Part shown: one piece after another, positions 6,039-8,545 of the stretch | Layout of the letters: every line of letters begins with the position of its first letter | Position numbering within the stretch: the stretch's first letter is position 1 | Source of the DNA: an uncultured Oceanospirillales bacterium | GTDB lineage: Bacteria; Pseudomonadota; Gammaproteobacteria; Pseudomonadales; Litorivicinaceae | Assembly: GCA_913061245.1 (NCBI GenBank) | Contig: CAJXTO010000062.1 | Location: 1 to 8,545, forward strand | DNA: 8,545 nucleotides | Direction of reading: 5' to 3' | Program-made: the position numbers and the translations under genes | The notes under the pieces: model-generated | Databases searched by the model: none | What the model was told of the DNA's origin: nothing | The model's input: only the letters and a program-made list of their open reading frames with translations

Positions 6039-7812
6039 TTCATCAATTCACATCCTCTCTCCACGCCTTGCAAATCAGATTGCTGCAGGTGAGGTTGTCG
6101 AGCGACCAGCCAGCGTTGTGAAAGAGTTGGTTGAGAATGCGCTAGATGCTGGGTCCACACAAATTGATATCGATTGTGAAGCGGGTGGTATCGGTAGGAT
6201 ACGCATTCGAGACAATGGATCAGGCATTCGATCGGATGAATTGCCACTCGCATTGTCACGACACGCAACAAGTAAGATCTTCGACCTTGATGATCTTGAG
6301 GCTGTCAGCACACTTGGCTTTCGAGGCGAGGCTCTTGCGTCCATTGCCTCAGTCTCGCGGTTAGATCTCATTTCGGCGGTTGACGGTGAGGCAGGCTCTA
6401 AGGTGTCTGTTGAAGGGCGAGACATGGCTCCCTCAATTGAAGCGTCTGCACATCCAAGAGGAACGACAGTCGATGTACGTGATTTGTTTTTTAATACGCC
6501 CGCTCGTCGTAAATTCTTAAAGACCGAGAAAACAGAATTTGGCCATATCGATACTGTTGTGAGTCGGCAAGCGCTAAGCCGATTTGATGTTGGGTTTCGT
6601 CTTGTGCATCAAGGACGGGTGACGCGTCAGCTGCCGCCAGCACTGAGTGAAAGTGCGCAATCTGAACGTGTGGCTAATTTGTTAGGTCGCGGTTTTATGG
6701 ATGCTGCATTATCTGTCGATGCCAGCGCTATTGGCTTGTCGCTCAAAGGATGGGCGTGTCGAGCCACCTTCAATCGGGCTCAGGCTGATTGCCAGTACGT
6801 GTTTGTTAATGGGCGAATTGTTCGCGATAAACTTGTATCGCATGCATTGAGACAAGCGTATCGAGACGTCTTATTTCACGGTCGGCACCCATGTTATTTG
6901 CTCTATCTCGAACTTGATCCTGCGCAGGTGGATGTGAATGTACACCCGACCAAGCATGAGGTGCGTTTCAGAGATTCTCGTCTAATCTATGATTTTTTAC
7001 TTCGATCAGTTGCAAAAGCGTTGGCAGACGATCGACCTGATCAAGTGCTTGACCAAGAGGCATCCTTGCAACCCGGTTCATCAGATCAATACGCTGATCC
7101 TGGAACATATCAGGCTGGGATGCGCTTTAGTGATCATTCGTCGCGATCTGATGGGTTCGATGTGTTGTCACAGTTGGCGAGACCGGCGGAGTCGATCACA
7201 TCGCGTGAGCCATTGGAAGAGCAAGATATCCCACCCATGGGATATGCAGTCGCACAATTACATGGTGTGTATATTTTGTCTCAGACTCGCGATGGGATGA
7301 TTATTGTTGATATGCACGCCGCTCATGAGCGGATTACTTATGAAGCATTGAAACAGGCGCTGGATGATCGTGGATTAGTAAGTCAGCCATTACTCATCCC
7401 AGTGACCATGCATGTGAGTCAACGAGAGGCCTCGCTCGTAGAAGAGGCGCATGATTTGTTTGAGCAGTTTGGGTTGGGTGTTCAACGCGTTGGGCCTGAA
7501 ACGATCCGGATTGAATATGTTCCTGCAATTCTGAGGCGGGCAAGCCACGAAGATTTGGTGCGCGATGTATTAAGTGATTTAGCAGAGGTTGGAACAAGCG
7601 ATCGTATTGTGGAGGCGCGAGACAACCTTCTTGCCACAATGGCGTGCCATGGTTCTGTTAGAGCTAATCGACAACTGACGTTATCTGAGATGAATGCGTT
7701 GTTGAGAGATATTGAGCGAACAGAGCGCTCAGGTCAGTGCAATCATGGCCGCCCAACGTGGACGGCCCTAACTATGCATGATTTAGATCGGTTGTTCTTG
7801 CGAGGCCGTTAG
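6028..7812 (+). CDS. mutL: DNA mismatch repair protein MutL with endonuclease motif
   Basis: MutL links mismatch recognition by MutS to strand incision. The 594-residue product has an N-terminal GHKL ATPase domain (about 1-340) with ANQIAAGEVVERP, catalytic E33 and Mg-binding N37, D62 in RDNGSGI, LGFRGEALASI and FFNTPARRKFL. A short variable linker (about 340-400) follows. The C-terminal domain has a DQHA(X)2E(X)4E-type endonuclease motif at 428-439, with Met in place of Gln (D428, H430, E434, E439). It also has the ACHGSVRA segment at 539-546 and CNHGRPT at 571-577, which supply metal ligands. QPLLIP at 453-458 resembles the beta-clamp-binding motif. ATG 6028 fits the family N-terminus; an in-frame TTG at 6025 is less likely. 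The start overlaps the HD gene by 11 nt without a clear Shine-Dalgarno. miaA, the usual next gene, is absent. Confidence 0.97.
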   Translation: MKSNSSIHILSPRLANQIAAGEVVERPASVVKELVENALDAGSTQIDIDCEAGGIGRIRIRDNGSGIRSDELPLALSRHATSKIFDLDDLEAVSTLGFRGEALASIASVSRLDLISAVDGEAGSKVSVEGRDMAPSIEASAHPRGTTVDVRDLFFNTPARRKFLKTEKTEFGHIDTVVSRQALSRFDVGFRLVHQGRVTRQLPPALSESAQSERVANLLGRGFMDAALSVDASAIGLSLKGWACRATFNRAQADCQYVFVNGRIVRDKLVSHALRQAYRDVLFHGRHPCYLLYLELDPAQVDVNVHPTKHEVRFRDSRLIYDFLLRSVAKALADDRPDQVLDQEASLQPGSSDQYADPGTYQAGMRFSDHSSRSDGFDVLSQLARPAESITSREPLEEQDIPPMGYAVAQLHGVYILSQTRDGMIIVDMHAAHERITYEALKQALDDRGLVSQPLLIPVTMHVSQREASLVEEAHDLFEQFGLGVQRVGPETIRIEYVPAILRRASHEDLVRDVLSDLAEVGTSDRIVEARDNLLATMACHGSVRANRQLTLSEMNALLRDIERTERSGQCNHGRPTWTALTMHDLDRLFLRGR

Positions 7813-8545
7813 TTGCCTGTCGCAAGAATTCGAATCACACCCTTCGGCTTCGAGTTGACGTTTTGAACCAAAGAAGTCGGCTGGCTATACAGCGTCGTTT
7901 CAGATCCAAAGGTATCAACGACAACTGCACGAACCCTGATGAGGCTACCGACATGCGCTTGTGCAAGCGTCATGCTGTTACCGTAGACGTCTGGAATTGA
8001 CACCCAAGAACGACCGTTATCTGACATTTCCCATGTCGAGCGAACGTTCGCGATACCGTCATCATCCGAAAGGTTTGATGTATCGATCTGTAAGCGCTGT
8101 CCCTTTTTGGATTGGCCTACAACCATGACTTCACCTTCAACTGGATCGTCGATGTTCTGAACCATGTTTGTCGCAGGGGTAACCAACGTCTCTGTTGTAC
8201 CGAAACTGTCGACGTATGAAACGATTGCACGATAAGCAAAACCAACTTCTGGCTGGTTAAGGCGCAACAGAGCAGGATTTGAGGAGTTCGTCTGATATGG
8301 CGTCCAACGCGCCGCATCAGAAGAACGTTCCCATTGATATGTGAATTGACCAACGCCGTCTTCATCTGAAATGCCAGATACGTCGATCTTAATCGTGTTG
8401 TCCTCGACCGACGATCCACTAATGATTGGAAGGCCTTGTGGTAAGTCATTTGAATTTTGAACAGCTCCTGTCGGCGCTGTTTCAATAACTTCAAGCGTTC
8501 CTTCGCCATCTACATACTGAATCACGACACGCAAAGAGCGTCCGA
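7809..8545 (-). CDS. C-terminal part of a tandem Ig/cadherin-like repeat protein (5' end outside window)
   Basis: The frame is open to the right edge of the window, so the true start lies beyond it; the apparent first codon at 8534 is an internal TTG. About 245 residues are visible: the end of one repeat, two complete units of 100 and 98 residues, and a 19-residue tail. Each unit starts VQN, has an acidic D-D/E-DG turn, a Trp, a DG/SW or ARW segment, then VG..(Y/V)RA.V.Y.D.FG..ET, the pattern of Ig/VCBS-like repeats in large RTX-type or adhesin-type secreted proteins. There are no cysteines and many Asp, Asn, Ser and Thr, which fits an extracellular protein. No RTX nonapeptides, LPXTG, membrane segment or other anchor is seen before the stop. 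Function is unknown; a surface or secreted role is inferred. The stop overlaps the mutL stop. Confidence 0.8.
   Translation of the reverse strand, partial: GRSLRVVIQYVDGEGTLEVIETAPTGAVQNSNDLPQGLPIISGSSVEDNTIKIDVSGISDEDGVGQFTYQWERSSDAARWTPYQTNSSNPALLRLNQPEVGFAYRAIVSYVDSFGTTETLVTPATNMVQNIDDPVEGEVMVVGQSKKGQRLQIDTSNLSDDDGIANVRSTWEMSDNGRSWVSIPDVYGNSMTLAQAHVGSLIRVRAVVVDTFGSETTLYSQPTSLVQNVNSKPKGVIRILATGN
7869..8162 (-). repeat. Protein repeat unit, last complete (98 codons)
   Basis: This unit runs from VQNIDDPVEG to the codon before the final VQN. It contains SNLSDDDGIAN, STWEMSDNGRSW and IRVRAVVVDTFGSETT, aligning with the preceding unit. A third VQN start (VQNVNSKPKG) follows at 7868, but the protein ends 19 residues later. 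Confidence 0.75.
8163..8462 (-). repeat. Protein repeat unit, penultimate (100 codons)
   Basis: This unit runs from VQNSNDLPQG to the residue before the next VQN. Landmarks are SGISDEDGVG, TYQWERS, and the FAYRAIVSYVDSFGTTET strand pair. It aligns with the following unit at VQN, at the acidic D-D/E-DG turn, at the Trp and at the D.FG..ET end, but is clearly diverged, so it is an old duplication rather than a recent one. Confidence 0.75.

Noticed and set aside
6075..6425. 116-codon open frame on the - strand inside mutL
   Set aside because: It is antisense to the conserved ATPase domain; Ser/Arg-rich composition is typical of shadow frames.
8117..8509. 130-codon - strand frame overlapping the repeat protein in another frame
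   Set aside because: It is highly basic with no repeat or motif; the overlapping frame shows clear repeat units and remains open to the window edge.

Overview
This window is a densely packed stretch of chromosome, most likely from a gammaproteobacterium. The gene set (rplI, efp, epmA, orn, queG, tsaE, an AmiB-type amidase, mutL) and the protein motifs match that class. The local order looks like a compressed version of the E. coli epmA-psd-rsgA-orn // queG-nnr-tsaE-amiB-mutL region. Base composition is moderate, near 50% GC by eye. EF-P carries the lysine-34 loop of the beta-lysylated type and its ligase gene epmA follows directly. MutL carries the endonuclease motif that E. coli MutL lacks. 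I cannot name a genus.

Layout: (1) A few codons of an upstream gene, then rplI, efp, epmA and orn run on the + strand with a 3-nt gap or 4-nt overlaps and look like one operon. (2) queG lies on the - strand. Its 3' end overlaps the 3' end of orn by 41 nt, and its 5' end faces tsaE across only 41 nt. (3) tsaE, amiB, an HD-domain nucleotide phosphohydrolase and mutL run on the + strand with overlaps or a tiny gap, probably as a second operon. (4) The right edge holds the C-terminal part of a - strand repeat protein made of roughly 100-residue Ig/cadherin-like units. Its stop codon overlaps the mutL stop. Only about 53 nt of the window are non-coding.

Functionally, the left and middle genes serve translation and RNA: a 50S protein, EF-P and its modifying enzyme, oligoribonuclease, and enzymes of queuosine and t6A tRNA modification. 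The second operon adds septal peptidoglycan hydrolysis, nucleotide-pool control and mismatch repair. Almost all of this is core metabolism. I see no RNA genes, CRISPR arrays, insertion sequences or phage genes. The parts most worth a second look are the HD hydrolase placed between amiB and mutL, the repeat protein that stops just inside a new repeat, and the lack of room for terminators or promoters at the convergent and divergent junctions.
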